Positions 6,834-12,298 of a DNA stretch of 12,298 bases are shown piece by piece. The notes under the pieces are model-generated. The model was not told the origin of the DNA, did no database searches, and saw nothing but the letters and a program-made list of their open reading frames with translations. The translations under genes and the position numbers were made by a program. Within the stretch, counting starts at the first letter, position 1; each line of letters opens with the position of its first letter. The stretch is from Xylophilus ampelinus (GTDB lineage: Bacteria > Pseudomonadota > Gammaproteobacteria > Burkholderiales > Burkholderiaceae_C): NCBI RefSeq assembly GCF_901875635.1, contig NZ_CABFMN010000005.1:1-12298 (forward strand), in the 5' to 3' direction.

Positions 6834-7022
6834 ATGGAGGAAGTATCTTTTCTGCTTGTCTTGTCGGTTGCAATTTTGATTGTGGGCGGTGGGGTTATGT
6901 CGAGCTTCAGACAAGGAAGTGCCGGTCATTCCTTCGATGCATTTCTAGCCACTGTGGGCACTGTAGGAGTTCTTGTAAGTTGTCTCGGCTTCTTGGGGGC
7001 TGTTCTTTTTGGGTGGTCTTAG
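6834..7022 (+). CDS. Small two-helix membrane protein of unknown function
   Basis: The product is 62 residues with two hydrophobic segments, roughly residues 5-23 (FLLVLSVAILIVGGGVM) and 38-60 (ATVGTVGVLVSCLGFLGAVLF). They are joined by a short polar loop holding SFRQGSAGHSF. ATG 6834 was chosen because AGAGG at 6824-6828 lies five bases upstream. A TTG at 6789 would add 15 polar residues with no ribosome binding site. I do not recognise the family. It sits directly after the A-B array in a stretch with lower GC than the core genes, so it may belong to the accessory region. Small membrane proteins at such places can be holin-like, toxin-like or simply orphan; nothing here decides. Confidence 0.55.
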   Translation: MEEVSFLLVLSVAILIVGGGVMSSFRQGSAGHSFDAFLATVGTVGVLVSCLGFLGAVLFGWS

Positions 7023-7290
7023 GGGCTCAAACAATCATTGGATGGGATAGCGTTGCACTACTGTGTCGCGCTGAAAGCGGTCCACCCCTTCCGAACATCT
7101 ATTGGTTCGGCATGTCTGTTTGCAAATCCGGTAATTCATGCGGCCCGTCAATCGTTCCACTCAGTCAATCAGTCGAATTTGGCGAGGGTGTCTGCTGTAA
7201 ACCTGATGGCAGATCACGGCACTTCTGAAGCGCAACAAAGTGCCTCTGACGCATGACGCCATGCGCGACCGGGGTCCTGAGGCAAGACCG
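7023..7290. other. Intergenic region between accessory array and core genes
   Basis: No supportable gene is seen in these 268 bases; the short overlapping frames here lack ribosome binding sites and coding character. A perfect six-base stem with a four-base loop (CGCATG 7250-7255, CATGCG 7260-7265) lies just beyond the 3' end of the leftward glutathione S-transferase gene. It has no T-run on either strand, so it is at best a weak terminator candidate. Confidence 0.4.
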
Positions 7291-7983
7291 TCAGTCGCGC
7301 GCGCTGCGATAAGGCTCATCGAAGGGCACGAAGTCGTGCTCCTTCAGCGCGTCGTCGATCCAGGCCTGCGCGCCGGGCAGCGCCAGCAGGCGGTCGGCGT
7401 ACGCCTGCGCCTCGGCGGGCACGGGCAGGCCGTAGGTGCGGATGCGCGAGGCCACGGGCGCGAAGTACGCGTCGGCGATGCTGAAGTCGCCGAACAGCAT
7501 CGGGCCGCCGTGCGTCGCCAACAGCTCGGTCCACATGCCGCCGATGCGCTCGAGGTCGGCGCGCACGGCGGCCTGTTCGCGCACGATCTTCTGTCCGACC
7601 TCGCGCAGGTCGGCCTCGATGTTCATGGGGCAGTGGTTGCGCAGCGCGGTGAAGCCGGCATGCATCTCGGCGCACACGCTGCGGGCGCGGGCGCGCGCGG
7701 CCACGTCGCGCGGCCACAGCGCCTTGTCGGGAAAGCGTTCGGCGACGTACTCCGCGATGGCCAGGGTGTCCCACACGGCGAGTTCGCCATCGAGCAGCAC
7801 GGGCACCGTGCCGTTGGGATTCAGCGCCTTGACGGTGGCCTTGAAGGCCGAGTCGCAGTCGAAGGAGTCGAAGCGCACCATCACCTCCTCGAACGGGATG
7901 CCGGCCTGCCTGAGCAGCACCCATGGCCGCATGGACCACGAGGAGTAGTTCTTGTTGCCGATGTAGAGCTTGAGCGTCGCCAT
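7291..7983 (-). CDS. Glutathione S-transferase family protein
   Basis: The 230-residue protein has the usual length of a cytosolic glutathione S-transferase. The thioredoxin-like N-terminal domain (about 1-85) has YIGNKNYSSWSMRPW, where a Ser at 14 or 15 is the likely thiol-activating residue. NPNGTVPVLLDG follows with the cis-Pro that contacts glutathione. WDTLAIAEYVAERFP stands at the usual glutathione gamma-glutamyl site, with Asp-Thr in place of the common Glu-Ser. The C-terminal helical domain holds GDFSIADAYFAPV, the usual N-capping and hydrophobic staple region. It should conjugate glutathione to electrophiles or reduce small substrates in the cytoplasm; the substrate is not predictable. 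It is the last gene of a leftward run, 104 bp after the MgtC-family gene. Confidence 0.9.
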   Translation of the reverse strand: MATLKLYIGNKNYSSWSMRPWVLLRQAGIPFEEVMVRFDSFDCDSAFKATVKALNPNGTVPVLLDGELAVWDTLAIAEYVAERFPDKALWPRDVAARARARSVCAEMHAGFTALRNHCPMNIEADLREVGQKIVREQAAVRADLERIGGMWTELLATHGGPMLFGDFSIADAYFAPVASRIRTYGLPVPAEAQAYADRLLALPGAQAWIDDALKEHDFVPFDEPYRSARD

Positions 7984-8087
7984 GTCCGGTCCCAGGTGCG
8001 GAGTGATGGCGCCGATGCTAGCGGCTGGCCTGGGCGGCGCTGATGCCGGATCGGTGCGGAATTGATGCCGAATCCGCGACGATGCGT

Positions 8088-8666
8088 TCAGGCCGGCGGC
8101 TTGGGCCGGTCGTCGTCCGGCGAGGCGATGACTCGCGGCTGCGGGCGTTCGTCGCTGTCCCGCGGCGGCCCGACGACGCGCTCGATGCCGCTCACGAGCC
8201 GGGGCACCAGCTGCAGCACCGCCAGTGCCAGCAGCGCGCTGAGCACGGCGGTGGCCTCGCGCCCGAGGCCGCAGGCCATGCCGATGGCGGCGGTCATCCA
8301 CAGGCCGGCGGCGGTGGTGAGGCCCTGCACCTGCTGCTCGCCCGCGCCGTGCTTGAGGATGGTGCCCGCGCACAGGAAGCCGACGCCCGCCACCAGGCCC
8401 TGGATCACGCGGCTCATGTCGGCCGGCTCGATGCCGGTCTGCTGCGGCACCAGCACGAACATGGCCGAGCCGATAGCCACCAGCATGTGCGTGCGCACGC
8501 CGGCGGCCTTGCCCTGCTGCTCGCGCTCGAAGCCGAGGATGAACCCCAGTACCGAGGCCAGCAGCAGCCGCACGGTGATGCGCACGAACTGGGTGAGGTC
8601 GGGAACGTCGGAGAACTCCGCGACGACCACCTCGGTGATCTCGTTCCACCAGGACGAAGCGGCCAT
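8088..8666 (-). CDS. MgtC/SapB family membrane protein
   Basis: The product is 192 residues. Five hydrophobic segments are visible at about 31-46, 61-74, 87-104, 116-134 and 138-158. Family hallmarks are GFEREQQGKAAGVRTHMLV after the first segment, GVGFLCAGTILK, and LTTAAGLWMTAAIGMACG. The Cys in GFLCAG and the conserved Asp-poor first helix fit MgtC relatives in which the N-terminal membrane domain stands alone; the longer C-terminal ACT-like domain of Salmonella MgtC is missing. The last 35 residues are polar and Pro-rich. In Salmonella, MgtC acts on F-type ATP synthase and phosphate uptake under low magnesium. Whether this relative does so is not known. It lies 99 bp downstream of the MscS-type gene on the same strand. 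Confidence 0.88.
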   Translation of the reverse strand: MAASSWWNEITEVVVAEFSDVPDLTQFVRITVRLLLASVLGFILGFEREQQGKAAGVRTHMLVAIGSAMFVLVPQQTGIEPADMSRVIQGLVAGVGFLCAGTILKHGAGEQQVQGLTTAAGLWMTAAIGMACGLGREATAVLSALLALAVLQLVPRLVSGIERVVGPPRDSDERPQPRVIASPDDDRPKPPA

Positions 8667-8765
8667 GGATTGGGCGGAAGTGATACAGCCCGCGAGTGTG
8701 GCGCGGCGTGCGGCCGGCCGGCTGTAGGCAGAAGTCCTCTTGTGCGACGCGAGGCGCGGCGCCGC

Positions 8766-9410
8766 TCAGAGGGCCCGTCCCGCGGGCGGGGGTGCGGGTA
8801 CCGGGGTGGGCGCCACGCCGACCGCGGGCGGCACGGCGGGTCGGCGGCCGTGCCAGCGCCGCACCGAGCGCTGGAAGAACAGGCTGTTGGGGATCTGCAG
8901 CGTGGTGCCGTTCGCCTCGGTGCCGCTCTCCTCCAGCGTGGTGTAGACGAGGTTGATGTCGAGCACGCGCCCGCGCAGGCCGGGCTTCTCGCCGTTCTCG
9001 AGCACTTCCACCACGTCGTCGATGCGGAACATGCGGGTGGTGAAGATCAGCAGCGCGCAGAAGATGTTCGACAGCACGCTCCAGGCCGCGAAGAAGGCCA
9101 CCGCGCCGACGGCCGCGAAACCGGTGAAGGCCGTCCACAGCACGGTGCCCGAAACGCCCAGGCGTTCCAGGCTCCACAGCAGGGCGCCGCCGTAGATCAG
9201 GAAGCCGACGACGCGGCGCGACACCACGGCGACCTCGACCGGCAGCGCATAGGCGCCGGTCACGCGGCGGATCAGGCGCGCGGCCAGGCGGAACAGCAGC
9301 CAGGCGCCGATCAGGATCAGGGCGACCTGGCCCATCGGGATCAGCACGTCGAGCCACTCGACGGCCCACTGCGGCAGCGCGCCGCGCAGGGCTTGCAGGT
9401 AGCGGTTCAT
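8766..9410 (-). CDS. Short mechanosensitive channel of the MscS family
   Basis: The product is 214 residues. Hydrophobic segments lie at about 22-47, 66-84 and 89-123. The last is rich in Gly and Ala (FTGFAAVGAVAFFAAWSVLSN) like the pore helix of MscS. The following beta domain has RMFRIDDVVEV, a Gly-rich turn, RGRVLDINLVYTTLEE and the signature IPNSLFFQ at 173-180. The chain then ends in a Pro-rich tail (APTPVPAPPP) instead of the alpha/beta cage domain of E. coli MscS. It should sit in the inner membrane and release solutes on hypo-osmotic shock, though the missing cage could change gating. The ATG at 9410 follows the slt stop by 58 bp; the family match and position support this start. No strong ribosome binding site is seen. 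Confidence 0.88.
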   Translation of the reverse strand: MNRYLQALRGALPQWAVEWLDVLIPMGQVALILIGAWLLFRLAARLIRRVTGAYALPVEVAVVSRRVVGFLIYGGALLWSLERLGVSGTVLWTAFTGFAAVGAVAFFAAWSVLSNIFCALLIFTTRMFRIDDVVEVLENGEKPGLRGRVLDINLVYTTLEESGTEANGTTLQIPNSLFFQRSVRRWHGRRPAVPPAVGVAPTPVPAPPPAGRAL

Positions 9411-9436
9411 TCAGCGGGCAGGCACGGCGAAAGGGG

Positions 9437-9457
9437 GCGCCCGCGTCGGGCGGGCGC
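9437..9457 (-). terminator. Candidate hairpin between slt and the MscS gene
   Basis: A perfect seven-base inverted repeat, GCGCCCG (9437-9443) and CGGGCGC (9451-9457), has a seven-base loop. On the minus strand it follows the slt stop by 11 bases and is followed by CCCCTTT, a weak T-run. It may attenuate read-through from slt into the MscS gene or stabilise the slt mRNA end. Confidence 0.4.
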
Positions 9458-9468
9458 TCGGGCGCCGC

Positions 9469-11466
9469 TCAGGGCAGGTCCTTGTTCGGCTCGGGCTCGC
9501 CGGCCATGCGCGGGCCCACGCGGCCGAGCCGCTCGCGCAGCGACTGCGGCTGGCCGGTGATGATGGCCGCGTAGTTGGTGGTGTTGGCCAGCACCTTCTT
9601 CACGTAGTCGCGCGTCTCGCTGAAGGGCACGTTCTCGGCCCAGATGGCGGCATCGAGCACCGGCCCGTTGCGCCAGGCGCGCGGCCGGCCGGGGCCGGCG
9701 TTGTACGCCGCGGCTGCCAGCGGCATCGAGCCGTCGAAATCGTCCAGCGCCAGCTTCAGGTAGTTGGTGCCAATGGTGATGTTCGTCTCACGGTCGGTGA
9801 TCATCGACGGCGAGTAGGGCAGGCCGATCTTGTTGGCCGTCCAGCGCGCGGTGGCGGGCATCACCTGCATCAGTCCCGAGGCGCCCACGCCCGAGCGGGC
9901 ATCCATGATGAAGCGCGATTCCTGGCGGATCAGGCCGTAGACGTAGGCCGGGTCGAGGCCGATGTCCTGGCTCTTGCGCAGCACCGTGTCGTGAAAGGGC
10001 ATGGGGAAGCGCTGCTCGACGTCGATCACGCCCTTGGTCCGCTCGCTGGTGTTGATGCAGCGGTCGTAGATCTCGCGCTGGCAGGCCAGGTCGGCCGCCG
10101 CCAGCAGGGCGCGGTCGTCCATGCCGCCCTTGTCGTGCAGGTTGGTGGCGTAGTTCCACTCGCGCACGCCTTCGGAGCGCAGGCCCATGCCGATAGCGTA
10201 GAGCGCGCGCTGCAGCGACGGGTTGGTGCGCGCCGCGGCTTTCTCCTCGGGCGTGAGCGGGTCCGGCCTGGTGGCCGCCTGGGCGCGCTGGCCCAGGTCT
10301 TCCAGCGCCAGCAGTTCGTAGAAGCCGCGCGTGCCGGCGATGCCCTGCAACAGCTCGCGCGCTTCTTCCGTGCGGCGATCGCCGCCCTGGGCCATCAGCG
10401 CGCGGGCCTTCCAGTAGACCCAGGCCGGATCCTGGCGGCCTTCGTCGCTCATGCCCTCGATGGCGGCGGCGACGTCCTTCCACTGGCCCATGCGCAGCGC
10501 GGCGCGCACCTTCCAGCCGAGCATGTCGTCGCTGAGGTCGCTGTTCTTCGTCACGTTGGCGAAGTAGCCCACAGCCTGCGGCGAGAGCTTTTGCGCCGCC
10601 TGCCGGCCGATGTGGCCCCAGAGCCAGTTGCGCTCCTCGGGCGAGAGCATCGGGCCCCACTTGGCATCGAGCTGCAAGGCCGCGGCGTCGGGGTCGGCGG
10701 AAGCCATGCGGATCAGCGCCAGCACCACCATCTCCTTGCGCGCCTTCGAGGCCGCAGAGGCTGCGCCGGTGAGGAACTTCACCGCGCCGGCGTTGACCTG
10801 GTCGAAGGTGGGCAGCGCATCGGGCGCGACGAGATTGACGGCTGCGCGGGCGGCGCCGGGGCGGCTGGCCTCCATGGCCAGGCGCGCACGTTTCCACGCG
10901 TCGTTGGGCGAGAGCATGCGCGCGGAGATCAGGCGGTCGGCGGCGGTGAGGCAGCCGTCGTCGCCCTCACGCTGGCCGAACCAGTTGCGGCGCACGGTGT
11001 CGGCCTGCGCCTTCGTCGCCTGGCCGGTGCGCAGCACGTCGACGGCGATGGCATAGCACTGGACTTCGCGGTCGTCCTGCATGCGGAAGGCCGCGTGCAT
11101 GGCCATGAAGTCGTCCCACTGGCGGCGCTGGCCCAGCAACAGCAGCCAGTCGTTGCGCAGCCGGTCTTCCTGGTAGGTGCCGGCGTAGCGCGTGAGGAAG
11201 GCCTGCACCTCGTCGGGGCTGGCCTGCGGCAGGCGGGCCTTCAGCTCCCAGTACGCGGCCCAGGGTTCGAGCGTGTGGCCCTGGGCCTGTGGCAGCAGGG
11301 CCGCGAGCCGGGCCTTGTCGCCGCGCTGGAAGGCCTGCTTCATCTGCAGCAGGACGTCGTCGTTGGTGTTGGTCTGTGCGCATGCCGGCTGGGCCAGGGC
11401 CGCCAGGGCCACCGCGAGACCGGAAAGAAGATGTCTACAGGGTGCCAAAATGCTTCGAAACTGCAT
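9469..11466 (-). CDS. slt: Soluble lytic murein transglycosylase (Slt70-like)
   Basis: The product is 665 residues, close to Slt70. A signal peptide ends in AQPACA with cleavage likely after residue 30, so it acts in the periplasm. Residues of about 35-490 are helical and repeat-rich (the U-shaped superhelix of Slt70). The C-terminal lysozyme-like GH23 domain has GLIRQESRF with the catalytic Glu at residue 516, GASGLMQVMPATA, NITIGTNYL and AAYNAGPGR. It cleaves the MurNAc-GlcNAc bond of peptidoglycan, giving 1,6-anhydro ends, in wall turnover and recycling. ATG 11466 is chosen because it gives a good signal peptide. The open frame further upstream is antisense to the cyclo-ligase gene. No clear ribosome binding site precedes the ATG, and a TTG seven codons in is a possible alternative. 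Confidence 0.92.
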   Translation of the reverse strand: MQFRSILAPCRHLLSGLAVALAALAQPACAQTNTNDDVLLQMKQAFQRGDKARLAALLPQAQGHTLEPWAAYWELKARLPQASPDEVQAFLTRYAGTYQEDRLRNDWLLLLGQRRQWDDFMAMHAAFRMQDDREVQCYAIAVDVLRTGQATKAQADTVRRNWFGQREGDDGCLTAADRLISARMLSPNDAWKRARLAMEASRPGAARAAVNLVAPDALPTFDQVNAGAVKFLTGAASAASKARKEMVVLALIRMASADPDAAALQLDAKWGPMLSPEERNWLWGHIGRQAAQKLSPQAVGYFANVTKNSDLSDDMLGWKVRAALRMGQWKDVAAAIEGMSDEGRQDPAWVYWKARALMAQGGDRRTEEARELLQGIAGTRGFYELLALEDLGQRAQAATRPDPLTPEEKAAARTNPSLQRALYAIGMGLRSEGVREWNYATNLHDKGGMDDRALLAAADLACQREIYDRCINTSERTKGVIDVEQRFPMPFHDTVLRKSQDIGLDPAYVYGLIRQESRFIMDARSGVGASGLMQVMPATARWTANKIGLPYSPSMITDRETNITIGTNYLKLALDDFDGSMPLAAAAYNAGPGRPRAWRNGPVLDAAIWAENVPFSETRDYVKKVLANTTNYAAIITGQPQSLRERLGRVGPRMAGEPEPNKDLP

Positions 11467-11475
11467 CGAGGGATT
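11467..11475. promoter_or_regulatory. Nine-base divergent gap between slt and cyclo-ligase
   Basis: The two divergent start codons are only nine bases apart. GAGGG at 11468-11472 can serve as a short-spaced ribosome binding site for the rightward gene. Promoters for each gene must lie inside the other gene's 5' coding sequence, or one transcript has a long antisense leader. I cannot point to clear -35/-10 boxes. Confidence 0.4.
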
Positions 11476-12093
11476 ATGGACAAAGCACCTCACGAAAAAC
11501 GCGAAGAAACGGCATCTTTCCTCAAGGCCCAGGTCCGCGCCGCGCTGATCGAACAGCGCCTGGCCATGCCCGACCGGCTGCACAAGGCCGACCTGCTGCA
11601 GCGGGTGATGCGCATCTGGCTGGTGGGCCGGCCCGACACCGTGATCGGCGCCTACTGGCCGATCAAGGGCGAGTTCGATCCGCTGCCCGCGCTGCACCGC
11701 TGGAAGGAGGACGGCGAACTGCTGGCCGAGTCGCAGCGCCGCCGCATCGGCCTGCCGGTGGTGAATCGCGAGCACAAGACGCTGACCTTCCATGCCTGGT
11801 ACCCGGGGTGCCCGATGGAGAACGACGCCTACGACATCCCCAAGCCCAAGGACACCGAGTTGATCGTGCCGACGCTGCTCTTCGTGCCCTGCCTGGGGTA
11901 CAGCGCCGGTGGCTATCGGCTCGGCTACGGCGGTGGCTTCTACGACCGCACGCTGGCGTCGCTGGAGCCGCGGCCCTTCACGGTGGGGCTGGGCTTCACC
12001 AATGGGTTCATCGAGGACTTCGAGCCGCAGGGGCATGACGTGCCGCTGGATGCGATCCTGAACGACAACGGGGTGGTTTGGCCGGTGGGGTGA
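11476..12093 (+). CDS. fau: 5-formyltetrahydrofolate cyclo-ligase
   Basis: The 205-residue protein is of normal length for the family. It converts 5-formyltetrahydrofolate to 5,10-methenyltetrahydrofolate with ATP in the cytoplasm, returning the storage or inhibitory folate to one-carbon metabolism. The hallmark nucleotide and Mg-binding stretch, GYSAGGYRLGYGGGFYDRTL, is intact at about 136-155. IGAYWPIKGEFDP near residue 58 forms part of the folate-binding side. A basic N-terminus precedes the first helix. GAGGG at 11468 supports ATG 11476, although the spacing is short. In E. coli the gene is downstream of the 6S RNA gene; here it is divergent from slt, and no 6S-like RNA is visible between them. 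Confidence 0.92.
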   Translation: MDKAPHEKREETASFLKAQVRAALIEQRLAMPDRLHKADLLQRVMRIWLVGRPDTVIGAYWPIKGEFDPLPALHRWKEDGELLAESQRRRIGLPVVNREHKTLTFHAWYPGCPMENDAYDIPKPKDTELIVPTLLFVPCLGYSAGGYRLGYGGGFYDRTLASLEPRPFTVGLGFTNGFIEDFEPQGHDVPLDAILNDNGVVWPVG

Positions 12094-12101
12094 TGCGGGG
12101 T

Positions 12102-12122
12102 GCTATCAAATTGATAGCTTTT
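12102..12122 (+). terminator. Palindrome plus T-run after the cyclo-ligase gene (interspersed repeat copy)
   Basis: GCTATCAA (12102-12109) and TTGATAGC (12111-12118) are perfect eight-base arms around a single A, followed by four T. It starts eight bases after the stop codon and could act as an intrinsic terminator, though the stem is AT-rich. The sequence continues CGCGCTTGCTGGGCGGGC, matching the layout of the interspersed repeat at 1950, so it is probably a member of that repeat family used as a terminator. Confidence 0.5.
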
Positions 12123-12298
12123 CGCGCTTGCTGGGCGGGCGGTTTGGGCATTTTTCTTGATGAATTTGGGCCTTGCTCAGGGACAGCTGCCACCCCGCCA
12201 GCGCCGCGTCGCAGGCGCATTCAGAAGGGCTTTCGGTCGGGCCATCGCTTCGCTCGGCCCCGCGCAGCTTGAGCCGCGGCGCGGCTGGCTGTTACTCC
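12123..12298. other. Right-end intergenic sequence, no gene seen
   Basis: No supported coding sequence is present. Two small perfect hairpins are visible: GGGCC (12239-12243) with GGCCC (12256-12260), and AGCCGC (12272-12277) with GCGGCT (12281-12286) around GGC. Neither has a T-run. The sequence may be the 3' flank of a gene beyond the window. Confidence 0.35.

Noticed and set aside
6980..7256. Two overlapping short plus-strand frames after the small membrane protein
   Set aside because: No ribosome binding site, mixed composition, and overlap with each other and with the end of the better supported 6834-7022 gene.
7291..9369. Single 692-codon minus-strand frame joining gst to sequence opposite the MgtC and MscS genes
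   Set aside because: Only its last 230 codons show a family (glutathione S-transferase, start 7983). The rest is out of frame with the two membrane proteins encoded there.
8043..9560. Long plus-strand open frame (505 codons) opposite the MgtC and MscS genes
   Set aside because: It is antisense to two genes with clear family motifs. Its product is low-complexity Arg/Gly/His/Ala-rich, as expected from the opposite strand of high-GC coding DNA.
9991..11475. Plus-strand open frame running into the cyclo-ligase frame (700 codons in all)
   Set aside because: The part before 11476 is antisense to slt and has no family features. The real cyclo-ligase begins at 11476 with normal family length.
11467..12036. 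N-terminal extension of the slt frame beyond its ATG
   Set aside because: It is antisense to the cyclo-ligase gene and would put the signal peptide in the middle of the protein.
12078..12272. Short open frame across the right-end intergenic sequence
   Set aside because: It overlaps the end of the cyclo-ligase gene and runs through the palindromic repeat, with no coding features.
1..12298. CRISPR array, tRNA, rRNA, transposase, integrase
   Set aside because: I looked for regularly spaced short repeats, tRNA-like cloverleaf segments and transposase or integrase motifs and saw none. The repeats here are gene-sized modules and short palindromes.

Overview
The window looks like a chromosomal piece of a high-GC betaproteobacterium, most likely Comamonadaceae (Variovorax/Acidovorax-like). 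The evidence is the codon use and protein style of the right half, plus copies of a short interspersed palindromic repeat (starting GCTATNAA..., then GCGC..., GGCC...) that I recall as common between genes in that family. No database search was possible, so the assignment is by recognition only.

Left part (1 to about 7,000), accessory region. A roughly 2.3 kb module is tandemly repeated on the plus strand. Each module holds gene A, the C-terminal part of a calcineurin-like metallophosphoesterase-type protein, followed at once by gene B, a lipoprotein of about 405-412 residues with a pentapeptide-like right-handed beta-helix. Unit 1 is cut by the window edge (A1 53-712, B1 712-1926). Unit 2 is open throughout (A2 1953-2930, B2 2941-4176). 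Unit 3 is decaying: A3 (4219-5343) has an in-frame TAG, and B3 (5344-6581) has a one-base frameshift and a Trp-to-stop change. A short stub of a fourth unit starts after B3 (about 6582-6697). None of the A copies has the N-terminal catalytic core. A3 keeps only the last metal-site motif (GHSHR), and A2 has lost that through a 65-codon in-frame deletion. A2 and A3 start inside copies of the interspersed repeat. The layout resembles an array of orphan toxin C-termini with duplicated immunity-type lipoproteins; that reading is inference. The array is followed by a 62-residue two-helix membrane protein with a good ribosome binding site (6834-7022).

Right part (7,291-12,093), ordinary core genes at visibly higher GC. 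A leftward run, in transcription order, encodes a soluble lytic transglycosylase (slt), a short MscS-type channel, an MgtC/SapB-family membrane protein and a glutathione S-transferase. Divergent from slt, with only 9 bp between the start codons, is 5-formyltetrahydrofolate cyclo-ligase. A palindrome-plus-T-run copy of the interspersed repeat lies just after it. The last 200 bp hold no gene I can support.
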